This document shows, piece after piece, positions 27,363 through 37,094 of a stretch of DNA of 64,000 bases; the stretch's first letter is position 1; each line of letters begins with the position of its first letter. The stretch spans positions 62,001-126,000 of the forward strand of contig JAHHHO010000001.1 in assembly GCA_019359315.1 (NCBI GenBank). The letters run 5' to 3'. This DNA comes from Myxacorys californica WJT36-NPBG1 (GTDB lineage Bacteria > Cyanobacteriota > Cyanobacteriia > Leptolyngbyales > Leptolyngbyaceae). The notes under the pieces were generated by a model. It ran no database searches. It was not told the origin of the DNA and saw only the letters and a program-made list of their open reading frames with translations. The position numbers and the translations under genes are program-made.

Positions 27363-29296
27363 GGTTTTACTGTCTGTAACTCCACCCAAAATCGGCTTCC
27401 TTGACCCAGTATGGATTCTACACCCGAGCGACCGCTCAGACGCTCTACACTTTTGCGGACAATGGCTAAACCAATTCCGGTACCAGGGTAAGCATCTCTA
27501 GCATGTAACCGCTCGAAGACTCCAAATATCTGCTGTTGATACTGTGGTTCAATTCCAATGCCGTTGTCCTCGACCCAAAGACGCACCCAGTGCGTCTTTT
27601 CTTCAGCCCAGATACAAATTTGTGGCTTACTTCCCACAACTGTAAATTTAGCGGCGTTAGACAGTAAGTTCACAACGGCTTGAACGAGGGTGGCATAATG
27701 CCCCATCACTCTAGGCAATGGTTCAGCCACGGCGATTTGGGCTTGTCGTTCTTTTAATACTGACTCTAGTTGCGCTTGAGCCTCTGCTATCACTTGTGTC
27801 AAGGAAACGGGTACAAGCTTAATCTCTTCTCGGCTCAGGTGGCTATAGGCTAGCAAGTCTTGGACAAGAGTATTCATCCGGTCAATACTTGCAATGACCT
27901 GATGAATATAGTCTTGCGCGACTTCATCTAATTGCGTTCCATAATCTTCAATCAGGGCTGACGCATATCCTTCAACTCCTCTCAGCGGTGCTCTGAGATC
28001 ATGGGCAACCGTGTAAGAGAACGCTTCTAACTCTTCATTCGCTGCCTGCAAACGGGCAGTACGGTCTGCCACTCGCTGCTCTAGTTCGGCAGCATATTTT
28101 TGCAGTTGCGATCGTAACCTCGACTGTTGAATCGCAATGGCTAATTGAGCCGCTACTTCCCGAAAGACGTCCTGCTTCTGAGCATTGAACGCATCTACCG
28201 GCGTCGCAAACCAATGCAGATTACCGATCGAGTTTCCCTCTACGCGCAGAGGCACTGTCAGAAGGCTGTGATAACCTTTGGCTAATAATGCTTCTAGAGC
28301 AGGCGAACAATGAGCAAGGGTAGAAATGTCTTTGACATAGCAGAGAGAGTCACTGCATTCAAGCGAGTTTAGCGACCCTTGCTCGGTCATGAGGATGATC
28401 GCTCCAGCCAGCTCTGTATCGATCTCTTCCGCCAAGATCTGGGTTTCGGTCGTGTCATCAGACTTGAGCAGAATGACTGCGCCTTCCTTGTAGGCAGTAA
28501 GGCTTTTCAGCTTGGAAAGCGTCTCATGAGCCAACGATTCAATCGATTGAGCCGCTAAAATTGCCTGGTCAATCTCATGCAGAATTTTGAGGCGCTCAGC
28601 CGATCGTTGTACGGATTCAGTCTGTTCCTGAGCGACCTGTAAGGCGTGTTCGTAAATACGGGATACCGATCGAATTTGCTGCCAGATGAAATAGGCAAGG
28701 ATGGCTCCAAGTACAGTAGCCAGCGTAATACTACTGCCGATTACCGTTTGAGTTGTACGTTGAACCGTTTTAGTTCGGCTATCTCGCAGTTGCTCCTCGG
28801 TTTGAATAAACTGGCTCATGTCCCGACGGATTGCGACCATGACTCGATTGCGCTTTTTTAAGTCTGCTATCGGTAGAGCCTCGTTATTCCGTTTGCCAGC
28901 AACCAACGTCGGAATATAGCTGCTCCACTGCTGATATTGCGTTTCAATCTGAATTAAACGTTGACTTTGAGAAGGATTGTCTGAAACCAGATTGACCAAA
29001 GTATCGAATGAAGGTTCGACCAGCACCTCTGCTTGTTGGTACGGCTCAAGCAGTTCGGGGTCACCTGTGAGAAAATATCCCCGCAGACCAGACTCTACCT
29101 CTGAAAATAGCTTTTCCACTCGGTTTGCTTGAGCAATGACCTGATCGGTGTGCTCGACCCACTGCATCACAATCAAAAGACGGCTGATCTGCCAAATGGA
29201 CACCCCTGCCAGCAACAGCATGAGTGTGACTGGCAGAGCGATCGCCTGGATAAGGCGACGTTTGAATGATACTTGGGGAGTCGGAGTACTCAGCAT
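27359..29296 (-). CDS. CHASE3-GAF sensor histidine kinase
   Basis: A 645-residue membrane kinase. In order: membrane segment about 16-40; a periplasmic CHASE3-type helical domain (about 45-175, with VESGLRGYFLTGDPELLEPY); second membrane segment about 185-206; a coiled coil; a GAF domain (about 235-392) without an obvious bilin-binding Cys-His; HisKA with His432 in TVAHDLRAPLRGVEGYA; and HATPase_c with NAAKFT, VEDNGIGIEP and GTGIGLAIVRK. The HisKA/ATPase part is of the phytochrome-like type that phosphorylates stand-alone Rcp-like receivers, which fits the two downstream genes. Signal unknown. Confidence 0.93.
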   Translation of the reverse strand: MLSTPTPQVSFKRRLIQAIALPVTLMLLLAGVSIWQISRLLIVMQWVEHTDQVIAQANRVEKLFSEVESGLRGYFLTGDPELLEPYQQAEVLVEPSFDTLVNLVSDNPSQSQRLIQIETQYQQWSSYIPTLVAGKRNNEALPIADLKKRNRVMVAIRRDMSQFIQTEEQLRDSRTKTVQRTTQTVIGSSITLATVLGAILAYFIWQQIRSVSRIYEHALQVAQEQTESVQRSAERLKILHEIDQAILAAQSIESLAHETLSKLKSLTAYKEGAVILLKSDDTTETQILAEEIDTELAGAIILMTEQGSLNSLECSDSLCYVKDISTLAHCSPALEALLAKGYHSLLTVPLRVEGNSIGNLHWFATPVDAFNAQKQDVFREVAAQLAIAIQQSRLRSQLQKYAAELEQRVADRTARLQAANEELEAFSYTVAHDLRAPLRGVEGYASALIEDYGTQLDEVAQDYIHQVIASIDRMNTLVQDLLAYSHLSREEIKLVPVSLTQVIAEAQAQLESVLKERQAQIAVAEPLPRVMGHYATLVQAVVNLLSNAAKFTVVGSKPQICIWAEEKTHWVRLWVEDNGIGIEPQYQQQIFGVFERLHARDAYPGTGIGLAIVRKSVERLSGRSGVESILGQGSRFWVELQTVKP

Positions 29297-29825
29297 ATTG
29301 CCATTTTACTGATTCAACTTGCACAAACCCGACTGAAAAAGGGAGTAATTTACCAAACCTATTGAGATGGATATGACGATTCAGCATGTGATCGCGAGGT
29401 TCATGACGTAATACCCGGAAAAAGTAGTAACGTGCTGAAATTTCGGTACTGATTCACCAAGTTTGCTACGCCGCAAATTTTTTGCGGCAGAACCCCTCGC
29501 TACAACGAGGTTGATTTTACATCTTGTGGGGAAAACTGAGTATGTCGAGGCAGCCTAGCCACGACGTGTCCTAGATTAGTACTCTAATTCAGCGGCTTCT
29601 AAACGGGCGGCTTGACCACTGTCCCAGTTCCTAGCCTCCGCTCAAGTCCAACTGGAGCTACATCAATCCCCATATAGCCTATTCATCCATAACCTATTCA
29701 TCAAGTTTGACCATTGTGGGCTAACTGTGCTTGTTAAGACACCTTTAGGAAAGTTTGGTGTATTGCAAGCACAGGAGACATAGCTTGTTTGCAGAACCGT
29801 TTGATGCAGAGTTGAAAGCGAATAC
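29297..29825. other. 529-bp intergenic region upstream of GGDEF-EAL gene
   Basis: No gene recognised. It contains a perfect hairpin GCCGCAAA-TTT-TTTGCGGC (29470-29488) and a weaker one, CCTCG-N6-CGAGG (about 29495-29510). The genes on each side diverge, so promoters of both the kinase operon and the GGDEF-EAL gene should lie here. The hairpins could mark a small RNA or a repeat; there is no T-run typical of a terminator. Confidence 0.45.
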
Positions 29826-32483
29826 ATGATCACTCCCAAGAAGACACTCCTCGTTGGCATTACCTTCCTAGGTTTGCTGGGTACGCTGTACACCGCCTCA
29901 TCAACGATTCTGAAGCGTCATGTGGGTGACGCAGAAGCTCAGAGCACGCGTCAGTCCATCAAAGGAGTTTTAAGTGTCTTTGCTCAAGCTCAAGCTGACG
30001 TTAGCGATCGTTTTGCTGACTCGTCTTCCTGGGATGACACGTACACCTTCATTGAAGATGGCAACCTCAACTACGTCAAATTAAATCCCCTCCCAGAAGC
30101 ACTCGCAAATCTAAAGATAGATTTAGTGCTGCTCGTAAAGCCTTTAGGGCAAACTGTTTTGGGAACGCGAGGAGACGTGCTGCTTACCGATATTGACAGT
30201 CAACCGCTGTTGCTACGAGTCGATACTCCCCGCGAGATTTACCAAGGCAAGAAGAGCCTGAGCTATCACAGAATTTCCCTACTCGTCATCGGGCTAGTTG
30301 GCGGTGGGGTTATGCTTCTATTCGTGCAACGGTTAGCCTTATTCCTCTTGAAAAGCCGAGGAGCCGAGGCAGCACTACGACAACTCGAGAAAAAATATCA
30401 TAGTATTTTTGAGAATGCGGTAACTGGGATCTTTCAAACCACCCCAGATGGGCGCTATCTCAGCGCTAATCCTGCTCTAGCCCAAATCTATGGGTATGAG
30501 TCACCTGAAGAACTGATAACCGCTTTGACAAACATCGAGCATCAGCTATATGTCGATCGCAATTGCCGTAAAGAATTTGTAACGGTGCTGCAGCAGCAGG
30601 ATGCCATCACAAAGTTTGAGTCACAGGTCTATCGCAAAGATGGGAGCGTAATCTGGATTTTGGAGACGGCCCGAGTCGTGCGCGATCGTGACCACCAGGT
30701 GCTTTATTATGAGGGGTTTGTTTCAGATATTACTGACACTAAACTGATTGAAGCCGCATTGCGTGAAAGTGAAGAGCGTTATGCATTGGCCATTCAGGGC
30801 ACACATGATGGACTGTGGGATTGGAATCTAGAACTGAACCGAATCTTTTTCTCATCCCGTTGGAAATCAATGCTGGGGTATGAAGACAGCGAAATTGCAA
30901 ATAGTCCTTATGAATGGCTTGATCGAATTCATCTTGAGGATGCGTTAAAAGTGAACCAAGAGATCGCAGCTTGCATGGAGGAGGTCACGACGCAGTTTGA
31001 AAGTGAGCATCGTCTGCTGCACCGGGATGGACGTTATCTTTGGATGCTGAGCCGAGGGTTTATCGTCCGAGATGCAGAAGGCAAAGCATACCGCATGGTC
31101 GGTTCTCAGACAGACATTACTGAGCGTAAGCGAGCTGAAGAACAACTCTTGCATGATGCTTTGCACGATTCTCTGACAGGTTTAGCGAATCGCGTCTTGT
31201 TTATGGATCGGTTGGGGCACGCGATTCAGTTGTCCAAACGACATGAGAACTACTTCTTTGCTGTTCTGTTTATCGATTTAGACCGCTTTAAAGTGATCAA
31301 CGACAGCTTGGGTCACATGGTTGGCGATCACCTCCTCGTGATAATTGCCGAACGATTGAGTCAATGCCTACGCGTTGGCGATACCTTCGCTCGTCTAGGC
31401 GGGGATGAGTTTGTTATTTTGTTGGATGATATCCGAAATGATGAGGATGCTACTGAAATCGCTGAGCGCGTGCAGCAGGCGCTAAAACACCCCTTTCAGC
31501 TTAATGGTCAGGAGATTTTTGTCACCGCCAGTACCGGCATTATTCTCAGCACAACACGCTATGAGCGACCGGAAGATCTACTGAGGGATGCTGATACAGC
31601 GATGTATCGTGCAAAAGCACTGGGGCGGGATCGGCAGCAGGTGTTCGATCCTTCAATGCACGATCATGCAGTAGCGTTGCTGCATATGGAGAATGATATG
31701 CGGCGCGCGCTCCAGAATCAGGAATTTCGGCTCTATTACCAGCCCATTGTGTCCATCAGAAATAACAGAATTAACGGATTTGAGGCATTGGTTCGATGGC
31801 AACATCCCAAACGGGGGTTGATTGCGCCCTCGGAGTTTATCCCGATCGCAGAAGAGACTGGACTAATTATTCCACTGGGTTGGTGGGTTATGCGAGAAGC
31901 CTGCCGTCAAATGCGAGAATGGCAGATTCAGTTTCCGATGAATCCACCTCTTACCATCAGTGTCAATGTTTCTAGCAGACAGTTTGCTCAACCCGATTTA
32001 GTGGATCAAGTTCAGCAAATCTTACAGGAAACTGGGTTTAGCGCTCAGTGCTTAAAGCTGGAGATTACGGAGAGCACGGTGATGGAAAATGCTGATGCTG
32101 CGGTCGCGATGCTTCACAAATTGAGAGATTTAGGCATTCATCTCTCGATCGATGATTTCGGGACAGGGTATTCATCTTTAGGCTATTTGCACCGCTTTCC
32201 AGTGGATACTCTCAAAATCGATCGATCCTTCATCACCAATGTAGAAGACGACCATGAAAAAATGGAAATTATTCGTACAGTGGTTACCCTTGCCTGGAAT
32301 TTAGGCCTGGATGTTGTGGCTGAGGGAGTGGAGACGAAGAGACAATTAGCCCAACTTAAAGCTTTAAAGTGTGACAATGGGCAGGGCTACATTTTCTCTC
32401 GTCCAATGGATCAAGCGGCGGCAGCCGCTCTCCTTTCAGAGAAACGCAACCTCACGAGTTGTGTTGCCAAGACGTTGTCGTGA
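29826..32483 (+). CDS. Diguanylate cyclase/phosphodiesterase with shortened CHASE4 and two PAS domains
   Basis: An 885-residue c-di-GMP enzyme. Layout: membrane segment 8-26; periplasmic CHASE4-like region 30-148 (SSWDDTYTFIEDGN at 67-80); membrane segment 149-175; PAS 190-305 (ENAVTGIFQTTPDGR); PAS/PAC 315-435 (GTHDGLWDWN); GGDEF with intact GGDEF at 525-529; and EAL with FEALVRWQHP and DDFGTGYSSLGYL. Both catalytic signatures are complete, so synthesis and hydrolysis of c-di-GMP are both possible. The CHASE4 region is shorter than usual, ending abruptly after VLGTRGDVLL, and no HAMP domain follows. It is monocistronic. Confidence 0.93.
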   Translation: MITPKKTLLVGITFLGLLGTLYTASSTILKRHVGDAEAQSTRQSIKGVLSVFAQAQADVSDRFADSSSWDDTYTFIEDGNLNYVKLNPLPEALANLKIDLVLLVKPLGQTVLGTRGDVLLTDIDSQPLLLRVDTPREIYQGKKSLSYHRISLLVIGLVGGGVMLLFVQRLALFLLKSRGAEAALRQLEKKYHSIFENAVTGIFQTTPDGRYLSANPALAQIYGYESPEELITALTNIEHQLYVDRNCRKEFVTVLQQQDAITKFESQVYRKDGSVIWILETARVVRDRDHQVLYYEGFVSDITDTKLIEAALRESEERYALAIQGTHDGLWDWNLELNRIFFSSRWKSMLGYEDSEIANSPYEWLDRIHLEDALKVNQEIAACMEEVTTQFESEHRLLHRDGRYLWMLSRGFIVRDAEGKAYRMVGSQTDITERKRAEEQLLHDALHDSLTGLANRVLFMDRLGHAIQLSKRHENYFFAVLFIDLDRFKVINDSLGHMVGDHLLVIIAERLSQCLRVGDTFARLGGDEFVILLDDIRNDEDATEIAERVQQALKHPFQLNGQEIFVTASTGIILSTTRYERPEDLLRDADTAMYRAKALGRDRQQVFDPSMHDHAVALLHMENDMRRALQNQEFRLYYQPIVSIRNNRINGFEALVRWQHPKRGLIAPSEFIPIAEETGLIIPLGWWVMREACRQMREWQIQFPMNPPLTISVNVSSRQFAQPDLVDQVQQILQETGFSAQCLKLEITESTVMENADAAVAMLHKLRDLGIHLSIDDFGTGYSSLGYLHRFPVDTLKIDRSFITNVEDDHEKMEIIRTVVTLAWNLGLDVVAEGVETKRQLAQLKALKCDNGQGYIFSRPMDQAAAAALLSEKRNLTSCVAKTLS

Positions 32484-32541
32484 CAAACAATTTGCCTCAC
32501 AATAAAACAACGCTATAAATGCCGCGATCGCGGTTGTCCTC

Positions 32542-32651
32542 GGCATTGCTTTGTCGTGAAGTATTCCTACCGGGGCTACTTGGTAGATGTAAAACAGGCA
32601 TTGCTTTGTCGTGAAGTATTCCTACCGGGGCTACTTGGTAGATGTAAAACA
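32542..32651. repeat. Perfect 55-bp tandem duplication
   Basis: Bases 32542-32596 are repeated without a mismatch at 32597-32651. Each copy contains CTACC-N10-GGTAG, a small inverted repeat. As 55 is not a multiple of three, the duplication shifts the frame of the transposase-like sequence that runs through it. Identity of the copies implies a recent event. Confidence 0.95.
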
Positions 32652-32780
32652 ACAAATTGTAGATATGGCGATGAATGGCAATCGCATCCGAGATATGGCA
32701 TGAGTGCTGAAGATGAACCCGACAATGTTCATCAACCACAATTGTTCATCAACTACAATTATTCATCAATCACTATGAAG
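32556..32780 (+). pseudogene. IS1-family InsA transposase remnant
   Basis: In the frame of the second 55-bp copy the translation reads KYSYRGYLVDVKQQIVDMA, continuing with MNGNRIRDMA, a stop codon, then VLKMNPT. This matches the C-terminal pattern of IS1-type InsA proteins (YxxxxPxVKQQIxDMAxNGxGxRDTARVLKIxxNTV). The stop, the frameshift caused by the duplication, and the absence of InsB or terminal repeats show that only a decayed fragment remains. The assignment rests on recall of the family pattern. Confidence 0.6.
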
Positions 32781-33016
32781 TTGGGCGAGCAATTTAACTA
32801 TATTGTCCTCACGTCTAGAACATCACCAGATTAGCCCCATATCTAAAACATCACCAGGTTTAGATTGCTAAATTAGATTGATCAAAAGGCATGACTTCTT
32901 AACTTAGCCTGCAGATATTTAACTGTGCTGTTCTCGCCTCGATCATTCACTAACTAGGCAACGACGTATCATTAAACCTAAGTAAATGATGAGCGTTGAG
33001 GATTGGACAGTTAGAA

Positions 33017-34732
33017 ATGAAAGAAAAATCGATGGCTCTGGTACTGCAAGCTGGAGTTGTGCTGAGCCTAGGACTGTTGCCCGTTGCATTGTGCCCAAAG
33101 CCCGCTGCTAGTGCAGAGCGGCTGACTTTTTCCTATGCACCCCTCGAATTTTATGTTTCTGTAGACGATTTAGCAACGTTTGCAAACGAGGGAACTGTAA
33201 CAAGTGAATTTGCCTTTATTGCTCGTCGCTTGAGTTCGACCCAATTAGCAGAACTCCGCCAAGCCTTACAGCAACGGTTGAATTACAGCCCAGTAGTTGT
33301 CTCTCGTGCGGCTTATACACAAATGGTCGAAACGCTCATTCAACGATTGGGCACGGTTATCCTCAGCGATCGCCAAAGCAATGGATTTCATGCCATTCGA
33401 GCAGCGGTAATTTTGGCCGCCGCCGATCGAACAAATGGGTTAACCTTGATCAACGTGATGCGGCACTTTCCCAACCGAGAGATTCGCGTAGACATCAGGG
33501 CAGTGCTTCAGTTCACCAAAGAATTTACTGAGCGATCGCGCTACAGAGACAGGGTTGTGAGCGCGATCGCTCAACAAGCAGATCGAGAAGCGGCGGCCCA
33601 AGCCTCGGTCGATTTTTCTCGCTTGTCAGACTTGCGCCAACCAGGTCTGAGCAAGGTGACCAAGAAAACATTGACATTCACGATCAATGAGAGCCGACCT
33701 ACACCGCTAGGCATAAGGAAGCCCTACCCACTCTTGGTTGACTTCTACCTCCCTGAAAACAGTGCTCAGCCTGCTCCTCTTGTTGTCTATTCTCATGGTT
33801 TTGGGGCAAAGCGGTTCAACAACGAATATGTCGCCCGCCATCTTGCATCCCACGGAATTGCAGTTGCGCTTCCTGAACACATGGGTAGCAACTTAGAATA
33901 TCGCCGGGCGTTTCTAGAAGGGCAACTGAGTGATGTGATTAGCCCGATTGAGTTCATCAGCCGGGCATCAGATATTACCTATTTACTGGATGAACTAGAG
34001 CGTTTGGTAACAACTGATGCAGACTGGAAGGCAAGACTCGATTTACAAAAGGTTGGCGTAATGGGAGCTTCCTTTGGTGGCACAACTGCACTCTCGATCG
34101 CGGGGGCAGAAATCAATCAGGCGCAGTTGAAAACAGAATGTCAACCTGAAACCTTTTTATTCAGCGCGTCTTTGCCGCTTCAGTGTTATGCAAAATCGTT
34201 GTCCTCCACCCAGAAAAGCCTCCGCGACCCACGGGTGAAAGCAGTGCTGGCGGCATACCCACTGACAAGTGCGATTTATGGAGAAGAAGGGATGGGAAAA
34301 GTGGCAATTCCTACCCTGATTGTATCGGGGAGCCATGATATTTTGATGAGTCCTGCGATCGACGACCAAATTCACCCGTTTGCGTGGGTAAACACATCCC
34401 AGAAATATCTGGCGGTGCTGGTTCCGGGGACTCATTACTCAAGTAGCGAGGATCAGTACATCGATAAACTACCAGACTTTATGCGTGGCCCAAGCCCCGC
34501 CACAGGTCGGGATTATCTTAGAGCGTTAAGTGCCGCGTTTTTTCAGGTGCATTTGAACGATCGCAAAGCCTATCTACCGTACTTAAACCAGGCGTATGCC
34601 AAAACAATTACCCAGCCCGATCTACGTCTTAGCATCATTCAATCCCTACCTTTAACAACCTGCAACCACGATCGCTTTAATCGATCAGTAAGGCACTGTG
34701 TTCAGGAAGCGCAGTCTGAAAGAAAACCCTAA
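33017..34732 (+). CDS. Secreted alpha/beta hydrolase with DUF1400 domain
   Basis: A 571-residue protein from the ATG at 33017 (a TTG seven codons earlier is possible). The signal peptide ends near PAASA|ER. An N-terminal DUF1400 region follows (AERLTFSYAPLEFYVSVDDL and onward, with IARRLSSTQLAELR), a domain largely confined to cyanobacteria. Then comes an alpha/beta-hydrolase with oxyanion HGFG (in VVYSHGFGAKRF), nucleophile Ser352 in GASFGG and a candidate His in PGTHYSS. It resembles platelet-activating-factor acetylhydrolase/dienelactone hydrolase-type enzymes and likely acts on an ester in the periplasm. Substrate unknown. It is 104 bp upstream of a desaturase gene on the same strand. Confidence 0.85.
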   Translation: MKEKSMALVLQAGVVLSLGLLPVALCPKPAASAERLTFSYAPLEFYVSVDDLATFANEGTVTSEFAFIARRLSSTQLAELRQALQQRLNYSPVVVSRAAYTQMVETLIQRLGTVILSDRQSNGFHAIRAAVILAAADRTNGLTLINVMRHFPNREIRVDIRAVLQFTKEFTERSRYRDRVVSAIAQQADREAAAQASVDFSRLSDLRQPGLSKVTKKTLTFTINESRPTPLGIRKPYPLLVDFYLPENSAQPAPLVVYSHGFGAKRFNNEYVARHLASHGIAVALPEHMGSNLEYRRAFLEGQLSDVISPIEFISRASDITYLLDELERLVTTDADWKARLDLQKVGVMGASFGGTTALSIAGAEINQAQLKTECQPETFLFSASLPLQCYAKSLSSTQKSLRDPRVKAVLAAYPLTSAIYGEEGMGKVAIPTLIVSGSHDILMSPAIDDQIHPFAWVNTSQKYLAVLVPGTHYSSSEDQYIDKLPDFMRGPSPATGRDYLRALSAAFFQVHLNDRKAYLPYLNQAYAKTITQPDLRLSIIQSLPLTTCNHDRFNRSVRHCVQEAQSERKP

Positions 34733-34836
34733 GAGCAAATTGATTAGAACCTTGCCTATCCCTGTTCTGCCGGGCTTTGTGATCTTGTAGTTTCTTGTCT
34801 GTGTGCTTTCTTGTGTGATTGTTTAAGGGATAAATA

Positions 34837-35886
34837 ATGGAAATTCAATCAACGCCTCGCAGCAGTATGAAGGAATTAACTCCTGTTAATGTTCAGCATT
34901 TCTTGCATCAAGACAAACCAGTTTGGAATGCGATCGCATTTCTTTATACCATTGGAAGCTACATAGGTGGAATTGCGCTAGTTCTTCAGAGTAACGGCTG
35001 GCTCAATGCTGTAGGCGTTTTGTTCCTGATGCACAGCCTGATCATCTCTGCCTATTTAACTCATGAACTAATGCACGGAACGATTTTTGACAGCATGAAG
35101 TGGAATGCGATCGCGGGCAATATCATGCTGTGGCTGAATGGTGGTTGCTATGCTCGCTTTCAAGACTTAACAAAGCTACATATAGATCACCATATTGCTC
35201 GCGTTGATTTTTGCCAATTTGATCTAGCGGCATTCTTAAATGCTCTACCCGCGTTTATACGGCTGCCATTACTAGCGTTGGAATGGATGTATATTCCTGC
35301 ATTGGCATTTTTGCCACGATTTCAAGCGATTTCTGCCCCTTTCCGAATTCATGGGCGCAAGTATGAACGAACGCGAGTTTTATTAACGTTGATAACGCGA
35401 GTTGCGTTATTCATAACGTTAGGATTAGTATCTCTAAAAGCATTGCTGTTATATTTTCTAGCCTACATTGGTATGATTACGGTACTCCGATTTGTAGATG
35501 CTTTCCAGCATACTTATGAGGTTTTTCCTATTGGAACTTCGCTGCCAAAACGTGATCGCGCTCATGAACAGACAAATACGTTCTCGAATCTGGTTTCTCA
35601 GCGCTATTGGTGGTTAAATTTGTTGTTGCTCAATTTTGGCTATCACAATGCTCACCACGCCTTAATGAAGTGCCCCTGGCATCGCTTGCACGAACTCGAT
35701 CGCGAACTCTATTCTGGCAACGAGGTGCATTACATCACCTTGCCTCAACTGTTGCGAAACTACCATCGCTTCCGGGTACAGCGCATTTTTTCAGGACAAG
35801 GAACAGTTATTGACGAGCAAGGAAACCCTAATTTAGAGACATTCTACGGTGGAATTGAAGTTTCTTTTTTAGTGTTACCATCCTGA
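34837..35886 (+). CDS. Membrane fatty acid desaturase family protein
   Basis: A 349-residue integral membrane di-iron protein. The three His boxes are HELMH (about 76-80), HIDHH (about 112-116) and HNAHH (about 271-275), with hydrophobic segments between them, as in acyl-lipid desaturases and related hydroxylases. It does not look like a close match to the DesA/B/C/D enzymes; its short length and KLHIDHH box fit the broader desaturase/hydroxylase (beta-carotene hydroxylase or alkane-type) group. Substrate unknown. The neighbours, a hydrolase and an importer, give no firm clue. Confidence 0.85.
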   Translation: MEIQSTPRSSMKELTPVNVQHFLHQDKPVWNAIAFLYTIGSYIGGIALVLQSNGWLNAVGVLFLMHSLIISAYLTHELMHGTIFDSMKWNAIAGNIMLWLNGGCYARFQDLTKLHIDHHIARVDFCQFDLAAFLNALPAFIRLPLLALEWMYIPALAFLPRFQAISAPFRIHGRKYERTRVLLTLITRVALFITLGLVSLKALLLYFLAYIGMITVLRFVDAFQHTYEVFPIGTSLPKRDRAHEQTNTFSNLVSQRYWWLNLLLLNFGYHNAHHALMKCPWHRLHELDRELYSGNEVHYITLPQLLRNYHRFRVQRIFSGQGTVIDEQGNPNLETFYGGIEVSFLVLPS

Positions 35887-35923
35887 GGTTACTCAATTAG
35901 CTGCTTGGAGGATTGCTAATCCT

Positions 35924-35962
35924 TTGGAGCAACAGCTTGGAGCAACAGCTTGGAGCAACAGT
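35924..35962. repeat. Three-copy 13-bp tandem repeat
   Basis: TTGGAGCAACAGC occurs three times head to tail (last base T in the third copy) in the 152-bp gap upstream of the substrate-binding protein gene. It could be a slippage product or clustered sites for a regulator of that gene. Confidence 0.9.
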
Positions 35963-36038
35963 CGATGCTGTCCAAATTCAGTGTTCAACTTGTCTCTACT
36001 AATTCATCTCTATCAATCCATCTCTGAACGCGGCACTT

Positions 36039-37094
36039 ATGAACAAGTCATTCAAACGCAATCAGTTCACCCGAAGACAAGCGCTTTGGTTTGCCACCAG
36101 CGCGATCGCGAGCGTCGGGTTGCATGCCTGTCGTTCTTCTACCTCTTCAAGCACGGCCTCGTCTTCTAATGCTTCTACGACTGCCCTGACCTTGGGCCTT
36201 AATACTTGGATTGGTTTCACTCCTCTATACATTGCTCTAGCGAAGGGATTCTTCAAAGACTCAGGGCTAGATTTGAAACTGCAAGTCCTTGAATCTACCT
36301 TCGCTGGATTTCCAGCGTTTTTGTCAAGAAAGCTAGACGGACTTGCTCTGGTGTCCTCAGAGGCCATCACCTTGGCTGCTAAAGGAGGAGAGTTCAAAAT
36401 TGTGGCGGTTGGAGATACCTCTGTCGGTGCAGATGTTGTTTTAGCACGCAACAGTGTTGCCAGCATTCAGGACTTTAAGGGCAAAAAAATTGGTGCGGAA
36501 CTCGGCGGAATTGGACATTTCTTCGTGCTGCAAGTTTTAGCGGAAGCGGGCTTGAGTGAGAACGACGTGACGATCGTGAATGTTCTTCCCGATGCAGCGG
36601 CGGCAGCGTTCCAGAAGGGCGATCTTGACATTGCCTACTCGTTTTCTCCATTTAGCGATCAGGCACTGAAAGCACAGAAAGATGGACGAGTGATCTACAG
36701 TTCCAAGCAGAAGCCAACCGCGATCGCAGATTTGTATATTTTCAGCAATCAGGTGATCCAGTCCAATCCAAACGCAGTGGCGGCGTTTACTGAAGGTCAT
36801 TTCAAAGGCGTGGAATTTCTCAAAGCCAATCCTCAAGAAGGGTTGGCGATTATGTCAAAGCAACTCAACGTGACGCCAGATGAGCTAGCGCAGCAACTTC
36901 AAGGCATTCAAATTCCTAATCTGGCAACGAATCTAACCATGCTAGAAAATTCCAATAGCGATGCGTCGTTATTGAAACCACTGACCAATTTAGCGACATT
37001 TCTCAAGAATCAAAACAAGGTTCCAACCGTTCCTGATATGTCTAAATTTGTCGATCCGCAATTTGTCACAGCGTTGAGCGCAAAAGCGAAATGA
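36039..37094 (+). CDS. ABC transporter substrate-binding lipoprotein (SsuA/TauA/NMT1-like)
   Basis: A 351-residue binding protein. The leader has twin arginines (Arg12-Arg13) and a lipobox LHAC with Cys31, so it is probably a lipoprotein exported by Tat or Sec. The mature part has LNTWIGFTPLYIALAKGFFKDSGLDL, a SRKLDGLALVSSEA loop and DFKGKKIGAELG, typical of the NMT1/SsuA fold. Relatives bind sulfonates, taurine, thiamine precursors, pyrimidines or other small organics. The stop overlaps the next gene, a cysteine hydrolase, as ATGA, which strongly suggests that the imported compound is that enzyme's substrate. The ATPase and permease are 1.7-3.6 kb downstream. Confidence 0.9.
   Translation: MNKSFKRNQFTRRQALWFATSAIASVGLHACRSSTSSSTASSSNASTTALTLGLNTWIGFTPLYIALAKGFFKDSGLDLKLQVLESTFAGFPAFLSRKLDGLALVSSEAITLAAKGGEFKIVAVGDTSVGADVVLARNSVASIQDFKGKKIGAELGGIGHFFVLQVLAEAGLSENDVTIVNVLPDAAAAAFQKGDLDIAYSFSPFSDQALKAQKDGRVIYSSKQKPTAIADLYIFSNQVIQSNPNAVAAFTEGHFKGVEFLKANPQEGLAIMSKQLNVTPDELAQQLQGIQIPNLATNLTMLENSNSDASLLKPLTNLATFLKNQNKVPTVPDMSKFVDPQFVTALSAKAK

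Larger units (their letters stand above)
32484..33016. other. 533-bp intergenic region rich in direct repeats
   Basis: Holds a perfect 55-bp tandem duplication and an IS1-type transposase remnant (see separate entries). It also holds a three-copy 17-bp repeat TGTTCATCAACCACAAT with variants (32726-32776), and TCTARAACATCACCAG twice (32814-32829 and 32842-32857). No intact gene. The promoter of the downstream hydrolase is presumably after 32860. Confidence 0.6.
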
